This document shows positions 8,262 to 18,106 of a DNA stretch of 64,000 nt, piece after piece. Position 1 is the stretch's first letter. Each line of letters begins with the position of its first letter. A program made the position numbers and the translations under genes. This DNA comes from Verrucomicrobiota bacterium (lineage in GTDB: Bacteria > Verrucomicrobiota > Verrucomicrobiia > Limisphaerales > J093). Under the pieces are notes generated by a model that was not told the origin of the DNA, made no database searches, and saw only the letters and a program-made list of their open reading frames with translations. Where the stretch lies: positions 434,001 through 498,000 of the forward strand of contig JADJWF010000011.1 in the NCBI GenBank assembly GCA_016716505.1. The letters are read 5' to 3'.

Positions 8262-11162
8262 TCAGGGAACCGGAACTAGGGCGGCGCGGAACCCGAGGAG
8301 GCGGTTCGAGTTCGACGGGTGGAACCAGCTCCGGTTCGCTGACCGGCAGTCCTGCCCGAAGTGTTTCCAACTGCCCCCGCGGCGCACGCGGAGCGAGCCC
8401 GAGCTAGGCCCCTCCGGATCCGTCACGGTGCCGCCCGGATACGAATCCGAGTACCAGTCCGCACACCATTCCCAAACATTCCCGTGCATGTCATACAAGC
8501 CCCAGGCATTGGGCAGCTTCTGACCAACCCGATGCGTTTGATTTCCCGAGTTCCCGCACCACCACATGTACTGATCGGCAATCGCACAGGGGCCACACCC
8601 ATCATCGCATTCCAGCGCGTCCCCGAACGAAAACCGGGTGGTCGTCCCCGCCCGGCACGCGTACTCCCACTGGGCCTCGGTCGGCAGCCGATACTCGTAG
8701 CCTTCCGGCAACCGCCCCGCCGCCCGCTCCTGCTGGGTCAGCTTCTCGCAATACGCCACCGCGTCGTTCCAGCTCACCTGCTCGACCGGTCGGTCCAGGT
8801 CGCCGGTGAAATACGACGGGTTGTTGCCCATCACTGCCAGGTACTCCCGCTGGGTCACTTCGTACTTCCCCAGCCAGAACCCCCGGCTGAGCGTCACCTG
8901 CGTCCGCGGCTCCTCATTATAATAGCGGTTCCGTTCGCTCGCCGGACTGCCCATCGTAAAGGTGCCCGGCGGAATCCACACCATGCCGGGAATCGGCCTC
9001 GGCTCCCGCGGCCGCACCGTGAGGGTCGCTCGCGGCGAGTCCGCCACCTGGTCGCCGGCCCGGACGCGCACCCAGTACTCGCCCGCGTCCCCGGGCATCA
9101 CCGGGTTCAGGACCAGCAGGCGCGGATCCCCCAGCCGGGCGGGCCGGCTAAACACAGGCACCACGCCCCGGAACCACTGGTAGGTCAGCGGGCGGTTGGC
9201 GGTGGCATCCACGGAAAACGTGGCGCTCTGACCTTCGGTCACCGTGAGGCTCTGCGGCGGGCGGTGGATGCGGAGTTCGGTGGCCGGATAGACCTCGGTT
9301 TTTTCCCAGGTAAAAAGGCGGATGGGTTCCAGGCGCGGGAGGTCCTGGTCTTTGACCCCGATGACGCTCAACCCGGCGTTGAGATCGGCCAGTGCGGCGA
9401 AGCGCCACTGGGCACTTTCCAGTTCATGGTTCACCACCCGGGCACTGCCGCTGGCTTCGAGGCGGGGATCCACGTTGACCCACAGCCCGGCGAGGCTGTT
9501 CACGCGCAGGTCGAGCTTGGGCACGAGCCGGACGGTCGCGGTCGCGGCGCCGTTGAGCTCGTAGTGGAACGGATCGGGCGTGACCTCGGGAGGGCGCGGT
9601 TCCCACTTCCACTGGGCGGCGGGCGAACGGCCCTGAACATAGGTGGCTCCGAGGGCCAGACCGGCGGTGGCGCTCACTCCGGCAGTGAACTCTCCGAACG
9701 CAGACCAGTCGTATTCCATCCCGGCGGTGACGGTGAACTGGGCGTCCAGCCACACGGGCACGGGGCCGAGGAAGCCCACGAAGATCAGCTTGCGCAGGGG
9801 GTTGCCCAGCGGGGCTTCCTGAACGTCCTGCCCGGCCCGGTTCACGGTGAGGCGGGGCTTGAGGGCGGCGCGGAAGTCCCCATCCAGGGTGAGGTCGAAC
9901 CGCTTGAGGGTGAACCACTCGGTCTCGAAAGCCAGGGTCAGGCGGGGGGGCAACCAGACGTAGGCCACGTCGTTGGTGAGCGCGACGCCGTTTTCTTCAA
10001 AGACCTTTTGCCCCGACCAGTCGCCGCCGAAGTCCAGCCCCAGCAATTCCCACTCCGCCATGAGGCTGGCGCGCGGGGGGAAGTGGATTGCGCCCGACTC
10101 GTCCACCTCGTACGCGGGCGCGTTGCCCGCGAGGGAGAGGGAGCCGCGTTCGAGCAACTCCGCCAGCGGCACGTCAGTGGTGAACAGGGTGAGGCGGCGG
10201 TTGGCTGGATCGTCGCTCAGCGCCGTGATCTTGCGGTAGAAGATTTCCTCCAGCCGGCGGGGCGTCAGGTTGGAGAGGTAGGTGCCCACCGCAAAGGCGG
10301 GCGTCGCGCCGGTGTACGCCCGGACCAGCCGGTCGGCGGCAACCGCTTCGAGCGCCCATGAGTCGCCGGGCGCCGCGAGGCTGGGGCCGACGGGCCCGGC
10401 GAGGGCCGCGGTGGGCAGATGCGCCACTTGCTGGCCGGCGCGTTGCGCCCGCGCGCTGCCGAACACGAAGAGGTTGGTGACGGCCTTGGGCTCCACCTCG
10501 AGCTCGAAGCTCCAGGAATGGATGCCCCGATTGCCGAGCGGATCGGCGGCGACGAGCGTGGCGGTGACCTTAGCCCCGTGCGGCCCGAGCGGCTGGTCGG
10601 CGGCGGGGGTGAGGCGGAGCAGGTTGTTGGTGAAGCTCAGTTGGGGATCGGCCAGCGTGAAGGCGCCCAGCGGCTCGACGGTCAGGCGCAGCGACGCGGG
10701 GTCAATGCCGGTGGCGTCGTCGAGTTCCACCGTCAGGCTCGCCGACCGGGGCACGGCGAAGCCGTCGGGCTTGGGATACTGGCTGACGATCACCGGCGGT
10801 TGGTCGTCCAACTCCCGCACGCGGAAGTAGCGCGCCTGGCCGGTGAGCAGGAGCGGCATCTGCTGGGCCGGCCCCTCCGCCACCGCAGGATAGCCGGGCA
10901 CCACCGTCCACGCCCGCAGGTCCGCCGACTCCTAGACCTCGTAGCGTTGGCCGGGAACGGTGGACCACACCAGCCGCCAGCTTTCCGGCGTCTGCGGATC
11001 CTCCTCGGCGAAGATGCCCAGCCGGCTGCCGTCAGCGGCCAGCGGGGTGGCCAGCCAGAGGAGCGCCAATAGCGCGCCGGCCCGCAAGGCGCGGTGCGAT
11101 GAAAAAGCGGGGGCGGGATTTTCCGCCGCCCTTGACCAGCGGGAAGCCACACAATTACGCAT
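8262..11162 (-). pseudogene. FGE-sulfatase-domain surface protein, DGR-target-like, interrupted by an amber codon
   Basis: Read through one stop codon, the frame gives about 966 residues. It begins with a signal-like hydrophobic stretch (LRAGALLALLWLATPLAAD) and continues to QRYEV. An in-frame TAG follows at 10932-10934, then ESADLRAWTVVPGYPA and the rest. The normal residue at the stop is probably Trp (TGG to TAG), as in RYEVWESADL-type sequences. The long middle region is beta-rich with an immunoglobulin-like segment (QSLTVTEGQSATFSVDAT). The C-terminal about 260 residues are an FGE-sulfatase/C-type-lectin-like domain (GMVWIPPGTFTMGS, LPTEAQWEYACRAG, WGLYDMHGNVWEWC, RRGGSW, GFRAALVPV). Downstream of the stop the frame is intact, so the loss may be recent, or a sequencing error. 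Confidence 0.7.
8265..8385 (-). other. Candidate DGR variable region (3' end of the FGE-domain gene)
   Basis: This covers the last about 40 codons, from RGGSW to the stop. Between conserved blocks (RGGSW, CRSANR, GFRAALVPV) are variable-looking positions K-H-F, D, S-W-F-H and R-L-L. Most of these codons end in C (CAC, TTC, GAC, AGC, TTC, CAC, CGC, CTC, CTC). That is what adenine-specific mutagenesis of AAC codons in a template repeat would leave behind. No second, template-like copy was noticed in the flanking 500 bp. Confidence 0.5.
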
Positions 11163-11446
11163 AAGCCTCGGGTATGGTGAAGGGGTTTGCCTTCGAACGA
11201 TCTATCGCTGACCTTTGTCCGCGGCCAGCGGGCGTCAACAAAAAAACAGGGCGGTGGTCGGCGGGCGGAGTTTCTGGAATTTCCAGCGGGCCGCGAGCAA
11301 GCACCTTCAGTTCTGCTTGTTGAGCGAGTGGGTTCCCGCAGGGCGCTTAACTTTTCACCACTGGGGAGTTGACTTGGCCCCGTCGCCTGTTGGGGAATGA
11401 GGACGCCTGCTCCCGCCATGCACCGGCGACGAGAAGGTTTTGTGCG

Positions 11447-12565
11447 ATGAGTCGCAAACGATCAGCCAAAGCCATCAGCGGCCTCCAGGTCATCCGCCTG
11501 CCGAATCAGCGTTTCCAGGAGGCGTTCATCAACGTGCCGGCGGTCGGCTTCGAGGAACCGGCCGGGCTTTTCCAGCGCCTCTACGATTACCTGGCCGACC
11601 ATCCGCGCCTGCGGATCGTGCGGCAGGACGTGTTCGGCATCATTCATGATCCGATGCACGTTCACCACGCCAAGGCCTATCGCCTGAACGGCAGCGAGTG
11701 GCCGGTGACGTGGGTCGAGGAGGGCAACGGCGACGGTTGCCCGGTGGCGGGCATTCAGGTGCATGCCCTCGATGGTGCCGCGCCCAAAGCCGTCCACCTG
11801 GACGGGCGCACCGTCGGCACCGTCTTCGAGGATGATTTTGCGCGCTATTGCGTGCTGGGCGGCTTGCGACCGGATTCGGCCGAGCATGCCCCGGAAGAAC
11901 AGGCATGGGAAACGTTGGAAACCATGGAACGGGCGCTCGCCTGCGTGGGCATGGATTTTTCAAACGTGTTCCGGACGTGGTTCTACCTCGACAACATCCT
12001 CGACTGGTACGGCAGCTTCAACAAGGTTCGCAACGAGTTCTTCAAGGAGCACCGGGTGTTTGAAGGGCTGGTGCCGGCCAGCACAGGTGTCGGCGGCAGC
12101 AATTCCTCCGGGACCGCGGTCATCGCGGACTTGCTGGCCGTTGAAATCAAGGATCCCCGCGTGCAGCTCAAGCCCCTGCCCTCGCCGCTGCAATGCCCGG
12201 CCCTCGATTACGGCAGCAGTTTCAGCCGGGCGGTGGAGTTGAGTCTGCCCGGCCAGCGCCGGGTGTACGTGTCCGGGACCGCGAGCATCGCGCCGGATGG
12301 CCGCACCGAACATGTCGGCGACGTGCGCAAGCAGATCGCGCTCACGATGGAGGTCGTGGCGGCCATCTTGAATTCCCGCCAGTTGGGCTGGGAAGACATC
12401 ACCCGCGGCATTGGCTACCTCAAACACGCCGAGGACGCGCCTCACTTTGTCGAGTACTGCCGGGAGGCCAGACTGCCGGAGATGCCGATCGTCATCGCGA
12501 AGAACGACATCTGTCGCGACGACCTGCTGTTCGAGATCGAGGTGGACGCCGCCCGCCTGATGTAA
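11447..12565 (+). CDS. RidA-fold protein, FkbO/Hyg5-like
   Basis: A 372-residue protein started at the ATG at 11447, with GAGAAGG upstream. The C-terminal half has a YjgF/RidA-type core: VYVSGTASI, then DVRKQIALTMEVVAAIL, and ITRGIGYLKHAED. The N-terminal half is a related domain with ERALACVGMDFSNVFRTWFYLDNI. Two fused RidA-like halves are the architecture of chorismatases such as FkbO and Hyg5, which hydrolyse chorismate to dihydroxycyclohexadiene carboxylates or hydroxybenzoates. Whether this member acts on chorismate is not shown by the sequence. It stands alone, divergent from the DGR-target-like gene. Confidence 0.7.
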   Translation: MSRKRSAKAISGLQVIRLPNQRFQEAFINVPAVGFEEPAGLFQRLYDYLADHPRLRIVRQDVFGIIHDPMHVHHAKAYRLNGSEWPVTWVEEGNGDGCPVAGIQVHALDGAAPKAVHLDGRTVGTVFEDDFARYCVLGGLRPDSAEHAPEEQAWETLETMERALACVGMDFSNVFRTWFYLDNILDWYGSFNKVRNEFFKEHRVFEGLVPASTGVGGSNSSGTAVIADLLAVEIKDPRVQLKPLPSPLQCPALDYGSSFSRAVELSLPGQRRVYVSGTASIAPDGRTEHVGDVRKQIALTMEVVAAILNSRQLGWEDITRGIGYLKHAEDAPHFVEYCREARLPEMPIVIAKNDICRDDLLFEIEVDAARLM

Positions 12566-12673
12566 TTCCGCTCGACGCCCCTCTCCCGGCTCGCTTCCAC
12601 TTCCCGCGCCCGCAGGGGACGCGACACCGTTGGCCGTGGTCCCTGGCGGGAAACGGACACGGAGATCAAGCGC

Positions 12674-13615
12674 ATGAAGGCACTGGTTACGGGCGGGGCG
12701 GGATTCATTGGTTCGCACCTGGCGGAGGCGCTCTGTCGGCGCGGCGCCCGGGTGGTCATCGTGGATGACCTCAGTTACGGCTCGCTGGACAACCTGGCCT
12801 GGCGGCGGCCGGGCGACCCGGTCGAGTTCATTCAAGGCGACATCGCCAATGAAGAAGTCATTGCCCGCGCGCTGCCCGGTTGCGACTGGGTATTTCATCA
12901 AGCCGCAGTGGCGTCCGTCCCGCTCTCCGTCGCCCAACCGGTCGAGACCAATCGCACCAACCTCACCGCCACCCTCGGCCTGCTCGCGGCCGCCAACGCG
13001 GCCGGCGTCAAGCGGTTTGTCTTCGCCTCCTCGTCAGCGATCTACGGCGACTCACCCGCGCCGCGGAAACGCGAGACCGATCCGCCCCAGCCGCTCTCGC
13101 CGTACGCCCTTCAGAAGTACGCGAGCGAGCGTTACGCCCAATTGTTCCACGCGGCCCACGGTCTCGAGACGGTGAGCCTGCGTTACTTCAACGTGTTTGG
13201 CCCCCGGCAATCCTTCAACTCGCCGTACTCGGGTGTCATCGCCCGGTTCTGCACGGCAGCGCTGGCCGGACAACCGGTCACCATCTTCGGCGACGGCCAC
13301 CAAACCCGCGACTTCGTGTACGTGGACAACGTGGTCGCCGCGAACCTGCTGGTGTCCGAAGCGCCGGCGGCGGCCGTGGCGGGCCGCTACTTCAACATTG
13401 CCGGCGGGGAGAGCATTTCCCTGCGGCAACTGGTGGAGGAGCTGGCCCGCCAGACCGGATCAAACCCGGCCCCGCGCTTTGAGCCGGCGCGCCCCGGCGA
13501 CGTGCGCCACTCGAGCGCCGATCTGACCGCGGCCCGCGCCATCGGTTTTGACCCGAAGGTGACCTGGCAGGAGGGACTCGCGCGGACGCTGGAGTTTTAC
13601 CGCCGGGGTTCGTGA
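12674..13615 (+). CDS. NAD-dependent sugar-nucleotide epimerase/dehydratase
   Basis: Extended short-chain dehydrogenase of the UDP-glucose 4-epimerase type, 313 residues. The Rossmann motif GGAGFIGSHLAEAL is at the N-terminus and binds NAD. Other motifs are DLSYGSLDNL, the catalytic Ser region FASSSAIYGD, the YxxxK pair in YALQKYASERYAQL, and RYFNVFGPRQ. GDGHQTRDFVYVDNVV near the end is typical of surface-polysaccharide precursor enzymes. A GGAG ribosome site precedes the ATG by about 9 bases. There is no glycosyltransferase neighbour, so the exact sugar is unknown. Confidence 0.9.
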   Translation: MKALVTGGAGFIGSHLAEALCRRGARVVIVDDLSYGSLDNLAWRRPGDPVEFIQGDIANEEVIARALPGCDWVFHQAAVASVPLSVAQPVETNRTNLTATLGLLAAANAAGVKRFVFASSSAIYGDSPAPRKRETDPPQPLSPYALQKYASERYAQLFHAAHGLETVSLRYFNVFGPRQSFNSPYSGVIARFCTAALAGQPVTIFGDGHQTRDFVYVDNVVAANLLVSEAPAAAVAGRYFNIAGGESISLRQLVEELARQTGSNPAPRFEPARPGDVRHSSADLTAARAIGFDPKVTWQEGLARTLEFYRRGS

Positions 13616-13642
13616 CGGCGCGGCGCGGCGGGTTACGTCCCG

Positions 13643-16600
13643 CTACGCGGACAACAAGTCTTGAATCTCCTCCCAGGACAGGGCGGCGGCGAGTTGTTCT
13701 TCGTCGCCCAACAGGGCCTGCAAGGTCTCGCGCTTTCGCTCCTGCAAACGCAGGATTTTCTCCTCCACGGTGTCGCGGGCGATCAGCTTGTAGCTGGTCA
13801 CCACGCGGGTTTGTCCGATGCGATGCGCACGGTCGGTGGCCTGGGCCTCGACCGCCGGGTTCCACCACGGATCAAAGTGAATCACCGTGTCGGCCCCGGT
13901 CAGGTTCAAGCCGGTGCCGCCCGCCTTGAGGCTGATGAGGAAGACGGGAATGCCCGCGTTCGCTTGAAAGCGCTGCACCACGCCCGCGCGGTCCGTGGTG
14001 GCGCCGTCGAGGTAACAGTGATCAAGGCCGAGGGCGGTCACGCGCTCGCGCAAGAGCCCCAGCATGGTGGTGAACTGGCTGAAGACCAGGGCGCGATGCC
14101 CGCCGTCCACCATTTCCTCGAGCAGCTCCCCGAACAGCTCGAGCTTGGCCGAAGCGGTCTCCGGATTGGCGTCCGGCAGCTTCAAGAGCCGCAAATCACA
14201 GCAGACCTGTCGCAATCGCAACAGCGTCGTCAGCACCAGCATCCGGCTCTTTGCCAGTCCCTGGCGACCCACGGCCTCGAGCACTTCCTGCCGGCCGGCC
14301 TCGAGCAATTGCCGGTACACCGCCGCCTGCTGGGGAGTGAGTTCACAGAACGCCACCTGCTCGATCTTCGGCGGCAAATCGGCCGCGACGTCCCGTTTCA
14401 GGCGACGCCGCAAGAAAGGCCGGACCCGTCGCGCCAGCCGTGCCTGCACGGCGGCGTCCCGGTCGCGAGTGATGGGGACCTCGTAGCGTTCCCGGAAGTC
14501 CCTGGCGGCACCGAGGTACCCGGGCATCAGGAAGTCGAAGAGCGACCACAGGTCGAGGACTGAATTCTCCAACGGCGTGCCGGTAAGCGCGAGGCGATGG
14601 CGCGCACGGATCGCCTTTACGGCCTGCGCGTTCTGAGTCTCGCGGTTTTTGATGTGCTGCGCCTCGTCGAGGATGACCGTGTCGAACTCCATTCCCCGAT
14701 ACCGATCCACATCGCGCCGGGCCAGGGCGTAGCTGGTGATTACCAGGTCGCTGTCACCCAGGCGGCTGAAGGCGGCGTGCCGCTCGGGACCGCTCAGCGC
14801 CAGCACGCGCAACCGGGGAGCGAACCGGCGCGCTTCCAACACCCAGTTGGGCACCAGGCTGGTGGGACAAATCACCAGCGCGGGGGGCACTTCACCGGGA
14901 CCTCCCTGGCGGCTCGCCGCCACCAAGGCCAACGCTTGCAAGGTCTTCCCCAGGCCCATCTCGTCGGCCAGCACGCCGCCGAAGCCGTTTTGCCGAAGCC
15001 ACCAAAGCCACGCGACGCCCTCCTTCTGGTAGGGCCGCAACACGGCCTCCAGCTCGCCCAGTGGCGGACACGGGAGAGCGGCTTCTCCCAGTTGGGCGCC
15101 GACGCGTTCCCGCCAGGCCGCCGGCGCTTCCAGCTTCCAGCCGGGTTGCTCGCGAATCGTCCCGGCGACAAACCCCGCCCGGTCCGCGGCGATCCGGTAC
15201 GCGCCGGCTTCCTGATGCGGTTCGCTGTCGAGCAGCACCTGTTGCAGTTCCTCGACCGCCCCGGTGTCAATCAGGGCCAGCCGGCCGTTCTTCAACCGCG
15301 TGTGGTTGCGGCCGGAGAGCAACAACCGCTGAATCTCCGCGGCCGGGAGCGGCTCCCCGCCGCGGGTCTCATAGCCCACGCGCAACTCGAACCATTCCTG
15401 GCCGGACGGCGTCACCCGGAAAGTGGGTTCAATCCGCTCCAGCTTGGTCCGGGTGCTGCGTTCCAGACGCTCCTCGAGCGTCACCGTCCAGTCGCGTTCG
15501 AGTCGGGGGAACTCCCGCGCGAAGAACGTCAACACCGCGTCCTCGCCCTCCAGCCGCGCGCGCCCTTGCGCATCGGGCGCCGAGAATCCCGCGCGGATGA
15601 GCCGCGCCGTCGCGGCCTGCTCCGCCGGCAGATCGCGCGCCCGGTAGCGGAGCGGATCGGCAGGGTCGGGCGTCCAAAGGCCCACCCCCGCGGTGACCCG
15701 GCCGACGGGAAACTCGTTCGCCCCGTACCGCGCCATCAATTCCGCGTCGAGCTGCGCGAGCCCACCCGACAACCGCAAGACAAAGGTGGGAGTCTCGAAT
15801 TCCAGACGGAGTTGCTCGAGGTCGAACGCCGCCTCGACCGCGGCGGACGCCACCAACGCGGGCCAGTGCTGGCTGAGAAAAACCGGCACTTCCGGGCGCG
15901 GGATGCGGAGCGGGCCGCTCAACACCGCCTCGCAAAAAGCCGGCAGGCCGAGTGGCGCGAGCGTTTTGCCCGAGAGTGTCCAAAGCTGATTCCCCAACCG
16001 GAAGCAGGGCGGGCCCGCTTGCGCAAGCTGCAGGGTCATCTCGCCGGACGATTCCAAACTGGCCTTGAGTCGCACAGGCGTCGGACTGGCTGAAACCTCC
16101 ACCGCGGCTGCCCTGCCCAGAGTGACCCGCGGATGGCCAATCATCGTCGCCAGAATCCGGCCGAAGTTCGCGGCCGGCACCACCATCATGCCGGCCGGCT
16201 CGCCGGCGACGTCCTCGATGGCGGTGAGGACCGGCGCGTCCTCGGGGCTGACGAGGTAGGGCCGCCCGCGCGGCACGGCGTTGAGGGGACTTCGTCGCCC
16301 GCCGACCTGCGCCTCGATCACCAGCATGACCTTCCCGCGGGCCGCCGCTTCCGGCAGGTTGGGTGGGAGGAGGAGATGCAAGGTCAACGGCTCGCCCGCC
16401 CCAGCCTCTGCGCTGCGCTGCAAACGCTGCGGTTCCCGCGAGCGCGGCGAGGCGGCAGGAGACGGACTGGCAGCCACGGCGGCGCGGTTTCCGGCGGAGG
16501 GAGCCTTGGGTGGCTCAAGGACTTGCAGGCCCACCGCCACCGCATGAGCGCAGAGGGTTCCCTCCTGCCGCGCCTGTCGGCAGGAACAGTGCGTTTCGAC

Positions 16601-16789
16601 ATGCGCCACGCTGTGAATGGTCAGGCCGGTTTTGAAGGTGCCAGCGCTGGTTTGGACCACGCCCCGCAGCTCCGGCGCCTCCCACGAAGCCTCCAGCACC
16701 TTGCCGGCGGCGACCAGGGCACGTCCCTCCTTCACCGCCTGCCAGCCGGCGATCTGCTGCAAGAGACCGGTGGTGAGGGCAACACTCAT
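13643..16789 (-). CDS. SWIM zinc-finger SNF2-family helicase
   Basis: A 1048-residue Swi2/Snf2 ATPase. The N-terminus has a SWIM zinc finger (CSCRQARQEGTLCAHAVAVGL). The C-terminal third has the helicase motifs: ADEMGLGKTLQALAL (Walker A), CPTSLVPNW, DEAQHIKN (Walker B), LTGTPLENS, and the last motifs in SLKAGGTGLNLTGADTVIHFDPWWNPAVEAQATDRAHRIGQ. Proteins of this HepA type remodel DNA- or RNA-polymerase-bound complexes; the exact job is unknown. The ATG at 16789 was chosen because it overlaps the stop of the upstream transporter gene (ATGA), which implies translational coupling. A longer open frame into that gene is not real. Confidence 0.92.
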   Translation of the reverse strand: MSVALTTGLLQQIAGWQAVKEGRALVAAGKVLEASWEAPELRGVVQTSAGTFKTGLTIHSVAHVETHCSCRQARQEGTLCAHAVAVGLQVLEPPKAPSAGNRAAVAASPSPAASPRSREPQRLQRSAEAGAGEPLTLHLLLPPNLPEAAARGKVMLVIEAQVGGRRSPLNAVPRGRPYLVSPEDAPVLTAIEDVAGEPAGMMVVPAANFGRILATMIGHPRVTLGRAAAVEVSASPTPVRLKASLESSGEMTLQLAQAGPPCFRLGNQLWTLSGKTLAPLGLPAFCEAVLSGPLRIPRPEVPVFLSQHWPALVASAAVEAAFDLEQLRLEFETPTFVLRLSGGLAQLDAELMARYGANEFPVGRVTAGVGLWTPDPADPLRYRARDLPAEQAATARLIRAGFSAPDAQGRARLEGEDAVLTFFAREFPRLERDWTVTLEERLERSTRTKLERIEPTFRVTPSGQEWFELRVGYETRGGEPLPAAEIQRLLLSGRNHTRLKNGRLALIDTGAVEELQQVLLDSEPHQEAGAYRIAADRAGFVAGTIREQPGWKLEAPAAWRERVGAQLGEAALPCPPLGELEAVLRPYQKEGVAWLWWLRQNGFGGVLADEMGLGKTLQALALVAASRQGGPGEVPPALVICPTSLVPNWVLEARRFAPRLRVLALSGPERHAAFSRLGDSDLVITSYALARRDVDRYRGMEFDTVILDEAQHIKNRETQNAQAVKAIRARHRLALTGTPLENSVLDLWSLFDFLMPGYLGAARDFRERYEVPITRDRDAAVQARLARRVRPFLRRRLKRDVAADLPPKIEQVAFCELTPQQAAVYRQLLEAGRQEVLEAVGRQGLAKSRMLVLTTLLRLRQVCCDLRLLKLPDANPETASAKLELFGELLEEMVDGGHRALVFSQFTTMLGLLRERVTALGLDHCYLDGATTDRAGVVQRFQANAGIPVFLISLKAGGTGLNLTGADTVIHFDPWWNPAVEAQATDRAHRIGQTRVVTSYKLIARDTVEEKILRLQERKRETLQALLGDEEQLAAALSWEEIQDLLSA

Positions 16790-17697
16790 CGCACCAGCGT
16801 CAGTCCCACGACACCGGCCACTGCGACCACCGCCCCCACCAACGAGCGCCAGCCCGGCCGATCCCGGTCGAGGACATACGTGAACGGGATGACCATCAGC
16901 GGCGCCATCGCCGTAATCGGCAACACAATGCCGCTCGGCGTGGTCTTGAGCGCCCACTGGTAGAAGGCGACGCCGATCGCCGGGCCGGCCAGCGCATTGG
17001 CCGTGACCCACCCGGCCGCGCGCCGTCGCTCAGACTGGGACAGCGGCGGTCGTCGCTCGTCGCGCGGCCGGGCGCGCTCCCGCCACAACCACCAGAGGGT
17101 CGGCAGGAGAATCAACGCCAGACCGCCGAGGATGCGCTCGTAGGCCGCGGTGACCCCGTCCACGTTCTGTCCCGCCGCCGCAGCGACGGTGTAGGCCTTC
17201 CGGGTGAGCACGGCGCCGTAGCCCTGGCCGAACCCTGCGATGACACCAAACACCACTCCCGCCAGCCGGCGGCGCAGCGGAATTGGAAACTGCCGCTCCG
17301 GAGCCAGGGAAAGCGCCACGCCGGTCAGGATCACCACACCGCACAGCACCTGCGCGGCACTCAACCTCGTGCCGAGCCAGAGCCACTCGATTGCCGCGCC
17401 GAACGGCGCGGACAGGCAGTTGATCATGAGACTGCTCAGCCGCGGCCCGAGGCGCGGAATGCACTGAAACAGGGCGAAGTCACCGAGACCAAAACCGATC
17501 ACACCACTGAGGAAAAACCAGCCGAAGGCCACGCCACCCAGGCCCTCGCCGAGCGTATGCGCCCAAAGCCCGAGGACGAAGGCGGCGACCACCAGCCGCC
17601 AGAAGTTTGCCGCGTTTCCGCCAAGCAACCGGACCGACCGGCTGGCCGCGATGACGGACAAGGCGAACAAAAACGTGGCGATGAAGGCGGCGGCCAT
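16786..17697 (-). CDS. EamA/DMT-family transporter
   Basis: Integral membrane protein of 303 residues with about ten hydrophobic segments in two similar halves, the layout of EamA-type drug/metabolite exporters. Examples are the N-terminal AAAFIATFLFALSVIAA, FFLSGVIGFGLGDFALFQC, and the C-terminal PLMVIPFTYVLDRDRPGWRSLVGAVVAV. Substrate is unknown. It precedes and overlaps the SNF2 gene by 4 bases. Confidence 0.88.
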   Translation of the reverse strand: MAAAFIATFLFALSVIAASRSVRLLGGNAANFWRLVVAAFVLGLWAHTLGEGLGGVAFGWFFLSGVIGFGLGDFALFQCIPRLGPRLSSLMINCLSAPFGAAIEWLWLGTRLSAAQVLCGVVILTGVALSLAPERQFPIPLRRRLAGVVFGVIAGFGQGYGAVLTRKAYTVAAAAGQNVDGVTAAYERILGGLALILLPTLWWLWRERARPRDERRPPLSQSERRRAAGWVTANALAGPAIGVAFYQWALKTTPSGIVLPITAMAPLMVIPFTYVLDRDRPGWRSLVGAVVAVAGVVGLTLVR

Positions 17698-17794
17698 TGA
17701 TGGCTAACGGAGTCAGTGTGCGAGGCGATTCACCGGGGCCGCGAGGATGTCGGCCCCCCGCTCCTTTGCAAGCCACCCGCGCCGACGAGGCCAT

Positions 17795-18103
17795 TCAAAG
17801 CTCGGCGAGGACGGCCTCGATCTCCGCCAGCGGGCCTTCGTGGTGCTGCGCGACTGCCAGGTCGCGCGCCCTGGAGTACGCCTCGCGGGCCGCCGCCGGG
17901 TTGCCGAGAGCCCGGTCGCACGCACCGAGCAACATCCAGGCAACCATCCAGTCGGGCTTGCGGGCGACACAGAAGGCCAGGTGTTCGCGTGCCTCCGCAT
18001 GTTGCCCGGCATCCACCAGGGCCTTCGCGAGGCTGAACCGCGCCAGTTCACTGGACGGATGGCGGGCCACCAAATCGCGCTGGCGGTTGACCAGATCGCT
18101 CAT
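17795..18103 (-). CDS. Small tetratricopeptide-repeat protein
   Basis: A 102-residue helical protein with about three TPR units (SSELARFSLAKALVDAGQHAEAREHL, PDWMVAWMLLGACDRALGNPAAAREAYSRA). No signal peptide or membrane segment. It starts 3 bases after the stop of the SDR gene, so it is probably cotranscribed with it and with the oxidoreductase before that. A scaffold or protein-protein interaction role is inferred from the repeat type only. Confidence 0.8.
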   Translation of the reverse strand: MSDLVNRQRDLVARHPSSELARFSLAKALVDAGQHAEAREHLAFCVARKPDWMVAWMLLGACDRALGNPAAAREAYSRARDLAVAQHHEGPLAEIEAVLAEL

Positions 18104-18106
18104 CTT

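Noticed and set aside
8361..10361. 666-codon plus-strand frame over the FGE-domain gene
   Set aside because: Gly/Arg/Pro/His-rich shadow of the minus-strand gene; no domain signature.
14597..16093. 498-codon plus-strand frame over the SNF2 gene
   Set aside because: Antisense of conserved helicase sequence; no recognisable protein features.
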